Below, one piece after another: positions 38,247 through 47,329 of a DNA stretch of 64,000 nucleotides. The position numbers were made by a program, and so were the translations under genes. The stretch's first letter is position 1. Every line of letters begins with the position of its first letter. The stretch is taken from positions 146,003-210,002 of the forward strand of contig NZ_CALSFS010000007.1 of the NCBI RefSeq assembly GCF_943736985.1. Direction: 5' to 3'. The DNA comes from Clostridium sp. Marseille-Q2269. Its GTDB lineage: Bacteria; Bacillota; Clostridia; Clostridiales; Clostridiaceae. Under the pieces are notes generated by a model, which saw nothing but the letters and a program-made list of their open reading frames with translations, did no database searches and was not told the DNA's origin.

Positions 38247-38697
38247 TATCATCACCCTTTAAATATATGTCTAATTTTTCAAGGTACTCTTTTTCCTCAT
38301 AATAAATTATATAATGTACATTACCAACAGTATGTAACCCCCTGATGAGATAAGCATAATTTTCTTCTTTTTCAGATAAAAGTATAATTATTTTTTTCCC
38401 CATTGCTGAAGCCCATCCAATTTCTATATGAGTTCCTGGAGAAACCGGTAATCCGGGAAAAGCTATAAATAAGTCACATTCCTTTATTGCATTATAGTCT
38501 AATTTTGTGCATTGATCTGGAGACATGAAATTTTCTCCCCACTTTTCTCTCTTATGCGCATTATCTACTACCCATCCCTTTTCTTCAAGAAATAAAATAA
38601 GATTTTTAATTTTACTTTTTTCTTGATCCTCCATAATTGATGTATTTTTCTTAATTGTTCCTTTAAAAGGAGCAGCTAAGAATACTCTTTTATTCAT
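38236..38697 (-). CDS. bcmB: nucleotide hydrolase / nucleoside deoxyribosyltransferase-like
   Basis: A protein of about 153 residues of the nucleoside 2-deoxyribosyltransferase fold that in this pathway releases 5-hydroxymethylcytosine from its 5'-nucleotide. It shows RVFLAAPFKG (N-terminal phosphate-binding loop, about 4-13), LDYNAIKECDLFIAFPG (about 76-92, the Asp/Asn region) and SPGTHIEIGWASAMGKKII (about 95-113, with the catalytic Glu). ATG 38697 follows GAGAGG at 7 bases; the frame is open further to 38745 without a better site. It is the first gene of the operon, 155 nt behind a strong predicted promoter, and overlaps the start of bcmA. Confidence 0.85.
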   Translation of the reverse strand: MNKRVFLAAPFKGTIKKNTSIMEDQEKSKIKNLILFLEEKGWVVDNAHKREKWGENFMSPDQCTKLDYNAIKECDLFIAFPGLPVSPGTHIEIGWASAMGKKIIILLSEKEENYAYLIRGLHTVGNVHYIIYYEEKEYLEKLDIYLKGDDNEV

Positions 38698-38853
38698 AAT
38701 TATACCTCTCTTTAATAATTCTAATATTTCAGAAATAAACCTCATATTTTTAGAATAAACTACTCATTATGAACAAGCATAAAAAATTATTAATCTTTAT
38801 TTTAAACAAATATTATCTTTTATACTTATTTTTATATTTTTTCCTGTATTTGT

Positions 38854-38881
38854 ATTATAGCATAAGTTGTTAATTTTTCAA
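38854..38881 (-). promoter_or_regulatory. promoter of the bacimethrin/thiaminase gene set
   Basis: On the minus strand TTGAAA (38876-38881), 16 bp, TATAAT (38854-38859), with TG two bases before the -10 box (TGCTATAAT). It leaves a leader of about 150 nt in which I see no riboswitch. Confidence 0.75.
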
Positions 38882-39065
38882 CATTTTATATGTTTTTATT
38901 GTGGTGTTTAGTTATTTATTTACATATTCCCTCTCCCACAAATAATTATTATCCATTCTTATGTATATTTTTAAAAGTCAATAATCTTATTTCTGGCTTT
39001 GCAAAATATATTACCTTTGTGCATTATAATTCTAACCTTCCACAGAAATTTCTCTATACTTCATA

Positions 39066-39124
39066 AAAACCCCCTATAAATATAGGTAGCATTTTTAGTG
39101 GTACCTGTATTTATAGGAGGTTTT
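39066..39124 (-). terminator. long hairpin terminator of the helicase gene
   Basis: A 23-bp stem (AAAACCCCCTATAAATATAG and its partner TACCTGTATTTATAGGAGG) with two G-T type mismatches and a 13-base loop; the minus strand ends GGGGGTTTTTATG. It lies about 105 bp past the helicase stop. Confidence 0.75.
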
Positions 39125-39230
39125 ATATGATACTTTATTTTAAATTTAATATTATACTAAAAATCCTAAAGGAGTCTTAATATTTATATTATTAAAATTA
39201 AATTTGTTCTTCTTTGTATTATTTTAAAAT

Positions 39231-40508
39231 TTATCTTTTATTTTGTTTTGCTGAATTACTCTTTCTTCTATTGTTACCATATCTCGAATTTCTACCCTGT
39301 GGTTTAGAAGAAGAATTCTTTTGGTTATTATTCTTAGTATGTTCCCTTTCCACTTCATCCTCATTGCTATGTCTCATTTTATAAGGATGATCTTCTATTA
39401 CCGGTATTTCTTTATGAATAAGCTTTTCAATAGATCTAAGACATTTTATTTCTTCAATATCACAAAATGAAATTGCAACACCTTTAGCTCCAGCCCTTCC
39501 AGTACGTCCAATTCTATGTACATAAGTTTCAGAAATGTCTGGTAGATTATAATTAAACACATGAGATAATTCATTAACATCTATACCTCTTGCTGCTATA
39601 TCTGTTGCTACTAAGACTCTAATTTTACCCTCTTTAAAATTATTTAAAGCACGTTGTCTTGCATTTTGTGATTTATTACCATGAATAGCTTCAGCCTCTA
39701 TGCCTGCCTCAACGAGATCCTTTGCAATTATATTTGCTCCATGTTTTGTTGTTGAAAATACTAAAGCTGATTCTATAGATTTATCTTTCAATAAATGTTT
39801 AAGAAGAGATCTCTTTTGTTTTTTACGCACAAAATATACTTCTTGTTTAATAGTATCTACTGTAGATGAAACTGGTGTAACCTCTACTCTTATTGGTTTT
39901 TTTACGATAGAATCTACTAGCTTTGTAATTTCTGATGGCATTGTTGCAGAAAACAATAAATTTTGCCTAACTTTAGGTAGCTTTGATATTATTTTTTTCA
40001 CATCATGAATCATACCCATGTCTAGCATACGATCTGCCTCATCTAACACAAAACATTCTATGCTACGTAAATCAATAAATTTTTGATTAAATAAATCTAG
40101 CATTCTTCCTGGGGTTGCAATAAGTATATCCACACCTTCTCTAAGCACCCTTGTTTGAGAATTTTGTGATACTCCACCAAAAATAACTGTACTTTTAAGA
40201 TTCATGTATTTTCCATAGGATTCAAAACTTTCACCTATCTGAATAGCAAGTTCTCTAGTAGGGGCTAATACCAATACTTTAATAACTCTAGTACCTTTTT
40301 TGTCTTTATTATTTTTAGAAAGGTTTTGTAACACAGGAACTGCAAAAGCTGCTGTTTTACCAGTACCTGTTTGAGCGCAACCAACAAGATCTCTTCCATC
40401 TAGTATATAGGGAATAGATTTTTCTTGTATTGGAGTAGTTTCTTTATAGCCTTCTTCTTTTAAAGCCTTTTGAATAGGCTTAATTATCTCTAAATTTTCA
40501 AATAACAT
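39231..40508 (-). CDS. DEAD-box ATP-dependent RNA helicase (RhlE-like)
   Basis: An RNA helicase of 425 residues with the Q motif (GYKETTPIQEKSIP), motif I AQTGTGKTAAF (about 45-55), Ia PTRELAIQ, II VLDEADRML (about 152-160), III SATMP, V ATDIAARGID and VI HRIGRTGRAG. The last 60 residues are basic and Asn/Ser-rich (NNRRKSNSAKQNKR), typical of RNA-binding tails. The arrangement after motif VI (KGVAISFCDIEEIKCLRSIEKLI) is closest to RhlE-type enzymes; a CshA-like cold-shock or ribosome assembly role is possible. ATG 40508 follows AAAGGAGAAAAA. Stand-alone gene with its own terminator. Confidence 0.93.
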   Translation of the reverse strand: MLFENLEIIKPIQKALKEEGYKETTPIQEKSIPYILDGRDLVGCAQTGTGKTAAFAVPVLQNLSKNNKDKKGTRVIKVLVLAPTRELAIQIGESFESYGKYMNLKSTVIFGGVSQNSQTRVLREGVDILIATPGRMLDLFNQKFIDLRSIECFVLDEADRMLDMGMIHDVKKIISKLPKVRQNLLFSATMPSEITKLVDSIVKKPIRVEVTPVSSTVDTIKQEVYFVRKKQKRSLLKHLLKDKSIESALVFSTTKHGANIIAKDLVEAGIEAEAIHGNKSQNARQRALNNFKEGKIRVLVATDIAARGIDVNELSHVFNYNLPDISETYVHRIGRTGRAGAKGVAISFCDIEEIKCLRSIEKLIHKEIPVIEDHPYKMRHSNEDEVEREHTKNNNQKNSSSKPQGRNSRYGNNRRKSNSAKQNKR

Positions 40509-40795
40509 TTTTTCTCCTTTAAGTTATATATTATTTTATTTATATTATAAATAAGTTATTGGTTTTTTAATCATGAATCTAATTATGATTTTATACCCTT
40601 TTAAACTATGGATCTTGAACATCTGAATATAACAAGTGCCTTTTAATATTATATCACCAAAGAGATAATCACAACATGTTTAAATATTTTCATGTTTAAA
40701 ATAAGTTTTAGTAATAGACTCTATAAGCTATTTAAATAGCTTATTCAGAGGTTATTTATAAATATTATTGAATATTATTATTTAAGAATATTTAT
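40509..40795. other. divergent intergenic region
   Basis: It lies between the helicase start and the sensor kinase start. A weak inverted pair, ATAAGCTATTTA and AATAGCTTATT near 40725-40745, is present just before the kinase. No gene. Confidence 0.4.
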
Positions 40796-40809
40796 AAGGA
40801 GATGAAATA

Positions 40810-42123
40810 ATGAAACTAAAAAGTAATTTAAATCAACTTATATTTATAAGCCTTTTAGTAATGTTTTCATCTCAAATATACATAAAACTATTTGTTAATC
40901 ATTTTAATATATCCTTTGGAATCATAATTTTAATAATTGTACTTTATATAATGGAAATAGATAATAAAATAATATTAGCCCTTACCTCTTCTTTCCTTGT
41001 ATTTCTAATACGAATATTTGTATACTTTTTAGAAAACAATGGATTAAACTCTGCTCTTAAGCTAGGTATAATTAATCATTTTCCTGAATTTATCTTCTAC
41101 TTAGTTTATATAACCATATATTTTCTTGTTAACTCTAAAAACAAAAATTTAAACTCTCTTTTATTAAAGCTTATTATTTGCGACTTCTTTGCCAATTCTG
41201 CGGAAATGTTCATTAGACATACTTTTTATATAGAAAATCTTAATATTAATATAATTATAGGACTTATGTTTGTAGCTTTTTTAAGATCCACATTAATATG
41301 GGTTATGATAAATATAATGATTAGATATAACACCACTCTTCTAAAAAAAGAGCATACAGAAAGATATATAAAACTGTTAGCATCAAATTCCACCTTAAAA
41401 AGTGAAGTTTATCTTATGGAAAAATCCATGGATAACATAGAAAAAGTCATGGGAAAATCCTACAAATTGTATATGGATGTAAATGAAAAGGATCTAGATA
41501 ACGCCTTAAAAGCAGAGATTATGGAAATTGCAAAAGACATCCATGAAATAAAAAAAGAGTTTAATTTAATAGTTAGAGGTGTTAATGAATTAACAAACTC
41601 AAAGGAACTTAAAGACAGCATGAACTACTATGAAATACTAGACATATTAAAACATATGCTAAATATACAGGTTAAAGATAAAGACATAAAATTTACTATA
41701 AATAAAGGAGAAAATTTTAACACAATATATCACTATTACATAATATCTATATTTAGAAATATCCTTACAAATAGCATTGATTCCTTAACACATAAGGATA
41801 ATGGATTAATATATTTAAATCATCGCTATATGAATATAAACAATACCCATGGACATTGCTTTGAAATCATAGATAATGGACAAGGAATAGATCATGAAGA
41901 TAAACAATACATATTTAATCCTGGTTTCTCTACTAAAATTGATTTTGAAACAGGTGATATAAATAGAGGATTAGGGTTAAGTATAGTACATGATATAGTC
42001 CAAACTAAATTAAACGGGTTCATAACTGTAACATCTTCAAAAGAAAAAGGTACAAAATTTACGATTTTCATACCAAAAAACAGTTTGGAGGTGACAAGAT
42101 TTGAAAATATTAATAATAGATGA
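40810..42123 (+). CDS. sensor histidine kinase, GlnK/YcbA-like
   Basis: A 437-residue kinase. The first 185 residues are about six membrane helices; a linker helix follows with DIHEIKKEF, in which His is a plausible phosphoacceptor, although the classical HisKA box is absent. The GHKL ATPase domain has the N-box region YIISIFRNILTNSIDS, the G1 motif DNGQGID, the F region FNPGFSTK and G2 GLGLSIVHD. ATG 40810 has AAGGAGATGAAATA. It overlaps the response regulator gene at 42101 by 23 bp, so the two are coupled. Its pairing with a YcbB-domain regulator is the GlnK-GlnL arrangement of Bacillus subtilis, a glutamine sensor; the signal here is unknown. Confidence 0.85.
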   Translation: MKLKSNLNQLIFISLLVMFSSQIYIKLFVNHFNISFGIIILIIVLYIMEIDNKIILALTSSFLVFLIRIFVYFLENNGLNSALKLGIINHFPEFIFYLVYITIYFLVNSKNKNLNSLLLKLIICDFFANSAEMFIRHTFYIENLNINIIIGLMFVAFLRSTLIWVMINIMIRYNTTLLKKEHTERYIKLLASNSTLKSEVYLMEKSMDNIEKVMGKSYKLYMDVNEKDLDNALKAEIMEIAKDIHEIKKEFNLIVRGVNELTNSKELKDSMNYYEILDILKHMLNIQVKDKDIKFTINKGENFNTIYHYYIISIFRNILTNSIDSLTHKDNGLIYLNHRYMNINNTHGHCFEIIDNGQGIDHEDKQYIFNPGFSTKIDFETGDINRGLGLSIVHDIVQTKLNGFITVTSSKEKGTKFTIFIPKNSLEVTRFENINNR

Positions 42124-42913
42124 TGATATAAATGTTCATAGAATTCTAAGTAAAATAATTACCCATGAATGTCTAGGTGAAATAATAAAACCTGGAGCCT
42201 TAAATGGTGAAGATGGAAGCCTTTTAATAGAAGAAGAAAATCCAGATATTGTTATCATAGATCTTCTAATGCCTATAAAGGATGGACTAACTTTAGTAAA
42301 AGAATACAAATCTAAATATCCTTCTATTCAATATATAATGCTATCTCAAGTATGCTCTAAGGATATGATAGCTAAAGCCTATGAAAATGGCATTGAATTT
42401 TATATAAGTAAACCTATAAATGCAGTAGAAGTAAAATCAGTTCTACAGAAAGTAATTAATAATAAAATTATGAAAAAGAAGCTTGGAAATATAGATTCTA
42501 TCTTAGTAAGAGAAGATGATGATAGCTATACCCCTAAAATTAAAAGTATAATTAATAAATTAGGAATACTAGGTGAATCTGGATGTGAAGACATAATAAA
42601 AAGTATAGAGTATATAATTGAAAATAGTTCTAGAAGAAGCTATACTCTTAAAGAATTGTTTGAAGAAATATCAGATAAACCTAAATCCGTAGAACAAAGA
42701 ATAAGAAGAACAGCCTTTGTAGCTCTAAATAATATTGCTAATTTAGGTGTAGAAGATTATATGAATGATACCTTTGTTGAATTTTCAAATTCTATATTTA
42801 GCTTTGAAGAAGTAAAAAAAGAAATGGATTATATAAGAAGAAAAAGTTCTGAAAAAGGTTCTGTTAATGTAAAAAAATTTCTACAAGGCATAGCTTATTA
42901 CATTAATAAATAG
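42101..42913 (+). CDS. response regulator with YcbB/GlnL-type output domain
   Basis: A 270-residue regulator. The receiver has IDDD at 6-9, phosphoacceptor Asp54 in VIIDLLMP and the conserved Lys of ISKPIN (about 105). The remainder (about 125-270) is all-helical, with KSVEQRIRRTAFVALNNIANLG and KFLQGIAYYI, matching the YcbB output domain of GlnL. GlnL is known to bind direct repeats with 10-bp spacing; three 10-bp repeats lie just behind this gene, before the transporter gene, which supports direct control of that transporter. The annotated start is a TTG at 42101-42103 within the kinase gene, preceded by GGAGGTGACAAGA. Confidence 0.87.
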   Translation: MKILIIDDDINVHRILSKIITHECLGEIIKPGALNGEDGSLLIEEENPDIVIIDLLMPIKDGLTLVKEYKSKYPSIQYIMLSQVCSKDMIAKAYENGIEFYISKPINAVEVKSVLQKVINNKIMKKKLGNIDSILVREDDDSYTPKIKSIINKLGILGESGCEDIIKSIEYIIENSSRRSYTLKELFEEISDKPKSVEQRIRRTAFVALNNIANLGVEDYMNDTFVEFSNSIFSFEEVKKEMDYIRRKSSEKGSVNVKKFLQGIAYYINK

Positions 42914-42950
42914 CATGTATTTGAAATTGTTATAATTATCACAAGTTTCC

Positions 42951-42980
42951 TTTTTGAAACTTTCTGAAACTTTTTGAAAT
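42951..42980 (+). promoter_or_regulatory. three tandem 10-bp repeats, candidate GlnL-type operator
   Basis: Three decamers of the form TTTYTGAAAY occupy 42951-42960, 42961-42970 and 42971-42980 without gaps; a looser TATTTGAAAT is at about 42918. The 10-bp period is one helical turn. They lie 75 bp before the transporter start and 38 bp past the regulator's stop. Confidence 0.65.
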
Positions 42981-43054
42981 AGATATTATATAGTCTAAAT
43001 AATCAATTAATTCTGAAAATTAGTTGAAAGTTGAAATCAAGGAGGTTTCATATT

Positions 43055-44155
43055 GTGGAAATAGTTAAAGGAATGGGACTACTGTTATTTACGTTAGGAT
43101 TGTTTTCATTATTTAGTTTTAAAGCTCCTAAGGGAAGTAAAGCAATGTCAGGACTTGCAAATGCAGCCGTAGCAACTTTTTTAGTTGAGGCTATTCATAA
43201 ATATATAAGTGGCGATTTTTTAGGCCTTACTTTTCTAGGTAAAGTTGGTTCAGTGTCTGGCTCCATGGGCGGAGTGGCAGCAGCTATTTTAGTACCAATA
43301 TCTATGGGAGCAAATCCTATTTATGCCGTTGTAGCCGGAGTGGCCCTAGGTGGATACGGTATATTGCCAGGATTTATAGCTGGGTATATTATAGGACTTA
43401 TAGCTCCAATATTTGATAAGAAATTACCTGAAGGATTAAATACTATACTTGGAGCTCTTTTAATAGCTCCCTTAGCAAGATTTATAGCTATGGGGATAGA
43501 TCCTGTAGTCAATGCTACATTAATTAACATTGGTGAAATGATATCTGTAGCAGCTAACCAATCACCACTGGTTATGGGATTCTTACTTGGTGGAATAATG
43601 AAGGTTGTATGTACATCTCCATTAAGTTCAATGGCAGTTACAGCTATGCTTGGGCTTCAAGGTTTAGCTATGGGAATTGCAGCTTTGGCTTGTGTGGGAG
43701 GATCTTTTACAAACGGAATTATTTTTAAACGCCTTAAATTTGGTAACAAAAGTAATATAATAGCAGTAATGTTGGAACCATTAACTCAAGCACCAATAGT
43801 AACCAAGCATCCTATTCCCATATATGGATCAAATATTTTAGGTGGAGGATTGGCAGGACTTGCAGCAGCACATTTTAATATAATAAATAATGCTCCAGGA
43901 ACAGCATCACCTATACCAGGACTATTAGCACCATTTGGATTTAATGACCCTAAAAAAGTTCTTGTAGCAATTCTCTTTGCTGTAATAGGTGGTTCCATAG
44001 GTGGATTTGTAGGATCAATTGTTTTTAAAAACTTTGGAATGAAAGACCATGATTCAAATGAAATTCAAGTTAACGATGAAATAGATGATAACATTAACAA
44101 TGATTTGAAACCTAAAAGAAAGGTTTCTTTAAACCTTTTTAATACAATGAAATAG
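43055..44155 (+). CDS. PTS EIIC-like membrane transporter
   Basis: A 366-residue polytopic membrane protein of the PTS_EIIC_2 type: GLANAAVATFLVEA, GKVGSVSGSMGGVAAAILVP, the MGANPIYAVVAGVALGGYG stretch, then GGIMKVVCTSPLSSMAV and a LEPLTQAPIVTKHPIPIYG loop. About nine or ten membrane segments, then a polar tail. No EIIA or EIIB gene is adjacent, so it may not be a true sugar phosphotransferase; a secondary transporter role is equally likely. The start is GTG 43055, with AAGGAGG 9 bases upstream. It is probably the target of the two-component system just upstream via the triple repeat. Confidence 0.82.
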   Translation: MEIVKGMGLLLFTLGLFSLFSFKAPKGSKAMSGLANAAVATFLVEAIHKYISGDFLGLTFLGKVGSVSGSMGGVAAAILVPISMGANPIYAVVAGVALGGYGILPGFIAGYIIGLIAPIFDKKLPEGLNTILGALLIAPLARFIAMGIDPVVNATLINIGEMISVAANQSPLVMGFLLGGIMKVVCTSPLSSMAVTAMLGLQGLAMGIAALACVGGSFTNGIIFKRLKFGNKSNIIAVMLEPLTQAPIVTKHPIPIYGSNILGGGLAGLAAAHFNIINNAPGTASPIPGLLAPFGFNDPKKVLVAILFAVIGGSIGGFVGSIVFKNFGMKDHDSNEIQVNDEIDDNINNDLKPKRKVSLNLFNTMK

Positions 44156-44566
44156 CTTTAAGATAACTAGGGGATTATACAAATATATAAATATGTATTC
44201 ATTATATTTTATATGAAAATAACGGGGATAATTTAAATTATTATTCTATATAAGCTTAAGGGGTGCTATATAGGGGTTGTATGAATACATCTAAACATCT
44301 ACTATTTAATTAAAATAATATTTATATTTAAACTGCTATTTTCATATAATCATTAGCATATATAAATAAAAATACACTTATAAAATAATTAAGTTTTAAA
44401 ATCAGTTCTACTTTCATTATATTAAAAATTTTATTTCATTGAAGCGACCTCCTCGACTTCATGAAACCACTTTTCTACACCTGTAAAAGTATAAAATTTT
44501 AATTTATGAACTTTGAACTATTTAACCTTAATAATTGTTTATTAAGTGTATTTTTATATTATTTTT
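44156..44566. other. intergenic region with one hairpin
   Basis: TTTCATTGAAG near 44433 and CTTCATGAAA near 44456-44465 flank a GC-richer loop with CGACCTCCTCGA, forming a good stem. It may terminate the transporter transcript. Otherwise AT-rich and noncoding. Confidence 0.4.
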
Positions 44567-44704
44567 TTAGCATTTACTATTTAATATACTATTTTCTTCT
44601 GGTAAATCTTTAGTATACATTTCTATTTTTTCCTGTTGGTATAACCCCTTATTTTCATTAATTTTTTGAATTTGTTTTTTTAAGTTATCAATTTTCTTCT
44701 ATAA
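44567..44704 (-). pseudogene. gene remnant, coiled-coil C-terminal fragment
   Basis: About 43 codons are open on the minus strand up to TAA at 44567-44569, reading IDNLKKQIQKINENKGLYQQ, then EKIEMYTKDLPEENSIL. A stop lies just upstream and there is no start codon or ribosome binding site. The heptad-like pattern resembles the dimerisation helix of MerR-type regulators. Low confidence; it could be chance. Confidence 0.3.
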
Positions 44705-44786
44705 CTAGTGATTAACTACTTAGCTTCCTAGCAATTACTAAGGTTGGACTTATACTAACTAGCATATTTCAGCTTTTCTGCACACG

Positions 44787-45686
44787 CTACACAAAATTCT
44801 TCACAGACTTTACTGGCACATAGATTTCCATTACTGTATCCTTGCGACCATGACATCTCTCATCATAAAATTCAAAATCTAGTTTACTTTCATCAAAAAC
44901 ATACCCACTATCTTTAAACCACTTTTCAAATATATATTTCCAAGTGTTTCTTATTGCATCTGGGAATTCAACATTATCCAAATCTTTAGAAGTATCTACT
45001 GGTGGTGTTGTAAAAACAGCGTAGGTTGCATCTGGAACTTCAACTGTTATCATTTCATCAGTAACATCATGAAAGTTATCAACTATAACCCCCAATAAAT
45101 ACACTGCATCTCCGTTTTCTTTATTGGATGGTACACATATTCCAACTTCCCCGTGTTTAGGTGGATTTAATATTTTATACATTTTGCTTTCTAAATTTTC
45201 ACCATTATAATTAGTCCAAAATGAAGCTATATCTTTAGTATAGTTACTATTTGTAATGTTAGTTTTTATACCATACCCTGCAACTTTAAATCCAGGCTTT
45301 TTTATAATAATAGGATTCATAATATAACCTCCCAGTTCTACATTTTGTTTTTTATTATAATAATTACCCATACATTTTACATATTGTTGAGGAGAAAATC
45401 CAAACTCCTTTTTAAATGCCTTTGAAAAACCATTATGTGTTTCAAAACCATACTCAAGTGCAATATCTATTATTCTTTTCCCTTCAAATAATTCAATTGC
45501 CGCCAATGAAAGTCTCCTCTTTTTTACATACTCCATTAAAGTTATTCCTTTGTTAATATTAAATATTCTTGAAAAATGGAAAACAGAATATCCACATTTC
45601 TTTGCTATTATCTCTGGTGTTAATTCACTTTTTATATTTTTTTCAATATATTCAATGCACTCTGATATTGCATTACTATAATTCAA
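44787..45686 (-). CDS. AraC-family regulator with GyrI-like effector domain
   Basis: A 299-residue transcription factor. The N-terminal 110 residues hold two helix-turn-helix units of the AraC type (TPEIIAKKCGYSVFHFSRIF and IIDIALEYGFETHNGFSKAF), ending FGFSPQQYV. The rest (about 125-299) is a GyrI-like / integron-associated effector-binding domain with KPGFKVAGYG, EVGICVPS and VPDATYAVFTTPP. Such regulators sense small hydrophobic or cationic ligands, often drugs, and activate nearby exporters; no target is obvious here. ATG 45686 has a poor ribosome binding site (GGTTGGTGATAATTTG). Its upstream neighbour's terminator (45780-45820) separates it from the kinase gene. Confidence 0.9.
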   Translation of the reverse strand: MNYSNAISECIEYIEKNIKSELTPEIIAKKCGYSVFHFSRIFNINKGITLMEYVKKRRLSLAAIELFEGKRIIDIALEYGFETHNGFSKAFKKEFGFSPQQYVKCMGNYYNKKQNVELGGYIMNPIIIKKPGFKVAGYGIKTNITNSNYTKDIASFWTNYNGENLESKMYKILNPPKHGEVGICVPSNKENGDAVYLLGVIVDNFHDVTDEMITVEVPDATYAVFTTPPVDTSKDLDNVEFPDAIRNTWKYIFEKWFKDSGYVFDESKLDFEFYDERCHGRKDTVMEIYVPVKSVKNFV

Positions 45687-45779
45687 ATTATCACCAACCT
45701 TTTCCCACGTGGTAATTATAATATATCATTATAATTAAGATAATGTTGTTCCTAAATTGCTAAATTTATTTTCATATAT

Positions 45780-45820
45780 AAAGGGCCTTAATTACTATTT
45801 AATTAATAATTAAGGCCTTT
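45780..45820 (-). terminator. terminator of the two-component operon
   Basis: AAAGGCCTTAATTA and TAATTAAGGCCCTTT form a stem of about 14 bp, 75 bp past the kinase stop. The T tract is interrupted, so this is moderate. Confidence 0.7.
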
Positions 45821-45894
45821 AATTAATTACAAAATTCATTAAATTTTGTAGCTTATATATCTAATATTGAAATTTTTTTATAAAAATAATAAGT

Positions 45895-47325
45895 TTAATT
45901 TTCTATTATAGGTAACTGAACTTTAACCTTTATTAAAGATCCATTTTCTATGGTTATTTCACCATCATGTTCTTTAATTATTTCATTGCATAAATATAAA
46001 CCCAGTCCTCTACTTTCTCTATTACCATCCTTAGATTTCACAAAAGGTTCAAATATATTATTAAATATTTCCTCTGGAATCTCATTGCTATTATTTATTA
46101 CTTCAATAATATATTTATTATCTAATATATTAGAATTAACGTATATCTCATTTCCTCCATCAGAATATTTTATTGCATTATCAATTACATTTATTATTAC
46201 TTGTCTAACTCGATCCTGTTGTGCCTTAATTATTCCTTCACTTATATCTTGTATTATTTCCAAGGAATATTTTTTAGCCTTTATATTCATATCATTACAA
46301 CTTTGAATGATAAGTTCTTTCATATCAACATCTTTAAACTCTTCATCAATAACATACATACCTTTTGACACATCTATAAGATCTAATACTAGTTTATGAA
46401 GCCTGTCACTTTCTGAATGTATTCTTTCAATAGCTCTTTTATCAAATTCTTCATCTTGAACCATTCCTGTAAGTAATAATTCAGCATATCCTGATATAGC
46501 TGTTAATGGTGTTTTTAACTCATGAGTTACACTATTAAAAAATTCTTTTCTTCCTTCTTCTAATTTAAAAACCTTTCGTTTTTCTGATTCAATAGTTTCT
46601 ATTTGCTCTTTTATTTTATCTCTCATATTTATAAATTCTCTTGCTAGTATTGCTACCTCATCTTTTCCATTTCCCACAATAGAAATATTATAATCTCCAT
46701 ATCCTAATTTTTTTGCTGCATCTGTTAATTTGGTAATTGGTTCAGTAATTTTATTGGTCCTTAAAAATAAAAATATGAATATAACTATAAATATTCCAGC
46801 TTCTATAATATTTATTATATTAATAGTTTTTTTATAACTTTTATATTCTGAGTCATAATTTTTTACTATATTTATAGCTCCCACATATTCATTATCAATA
46901 TATATAGGGTAAGTTAATATTGCATTTACTCCATTATTTTTATATTTTAAATCTACTATGGCCTTCCCATCTATGACCATATTACTACTTTTTTTAATTA
47001 TACTTTCAAATTCTTCTGGAATATTTTCTTCTATTAATTCATAATTTATATCTCTTATATCTGATTTACATTCATAATTTAAAGATATATGCTTCATTAT
47101 GTATTTTCCCTCTTCAACTAATGACTGTTTTTTATCCTTAGAAGTATTAGTTACAAGAGTATACTTTATGTACTCTTGAGTACTATTCATAACCTGTTTC
47201 AAGAAATTATTTATAGTATTTTCCATATTTGATTTTAAAACACGTGTTATGGATACATTCATTACCACCATAGACAGTATTAGTATAAATATTAAACCAG
47301 TTATAAATTTATATCTTATCTTCAT
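45895..47325 (-). CDS. sensor histidine kinase (HAMP, HisKA, HATPase)
   Basis: A 476-residue membrane kinase with TM1 (about 8-28), an extracellular sensor of about 130 residues, TM2 (about 170-190), HAMP (about 190-245), the H-box SVTHELKTPLTAISGYAELL (His near 267), N-box VIINVIDNAIKYSDGG and G2 motif SRGLGLYLCNEIIKEHDG. It phosphorylates the regulator encoded 4 bp upstream. The inducing signal is not evident and no obvious target gene adjoins; two lipoprotein genes lie upstream on the same strand. ATG 47325 follows a weak GAGGTAATTTT. Confidence 0.92.
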   Translation of the reverse strand: MKIRYKFITGLIFILILSMVVMNVSITRVLKSNMENTINNFLKQVMNSTQEYIKYTLVTNTSKDKKQSLVEEGKYIMKHISLNYECKSDIRDINYELIEENIPEEFESIIKKSSNMVIDGKAIVDLKYKNNGVNAILTYPIYIDNEYVGAINIVKNYDSEYKSYKKTINIINIIEAGIFIVIFIFLFLRTNKITEPITKLTDAAKKLGYGDYNISIVGNGKDEVAILAREFINMRDKIKEQIETIESEKRKVFKLEEGRKEFFNSVTHELKTPLTAISGYAELLLTGMVQDEEFDKRAIERIHSESDRLHKLVLDLIDVSKGMYVIDEEFKDVDMKELIIQSCNDMNIKAKKYSLEIIQDISEGIIKAQQDRVRQVIINVIDNAIKYSDGGNEIYVNSNILDNKYIIEVINNSNEIPEEIFNNIFEPFVKSKDGNRESRGLGLYLCNEIIKEHDGEITIENGSLIKVKVQLPIIEN

Positions 47326-47329
47326 AAAA

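Noticed and set aside
38698-38850. Possible TPP riboswitch in the leader of the bacimethrin gene set
   Set aside because: No CTGAGA or ACCTGAT-type core is visible on the minus strand.
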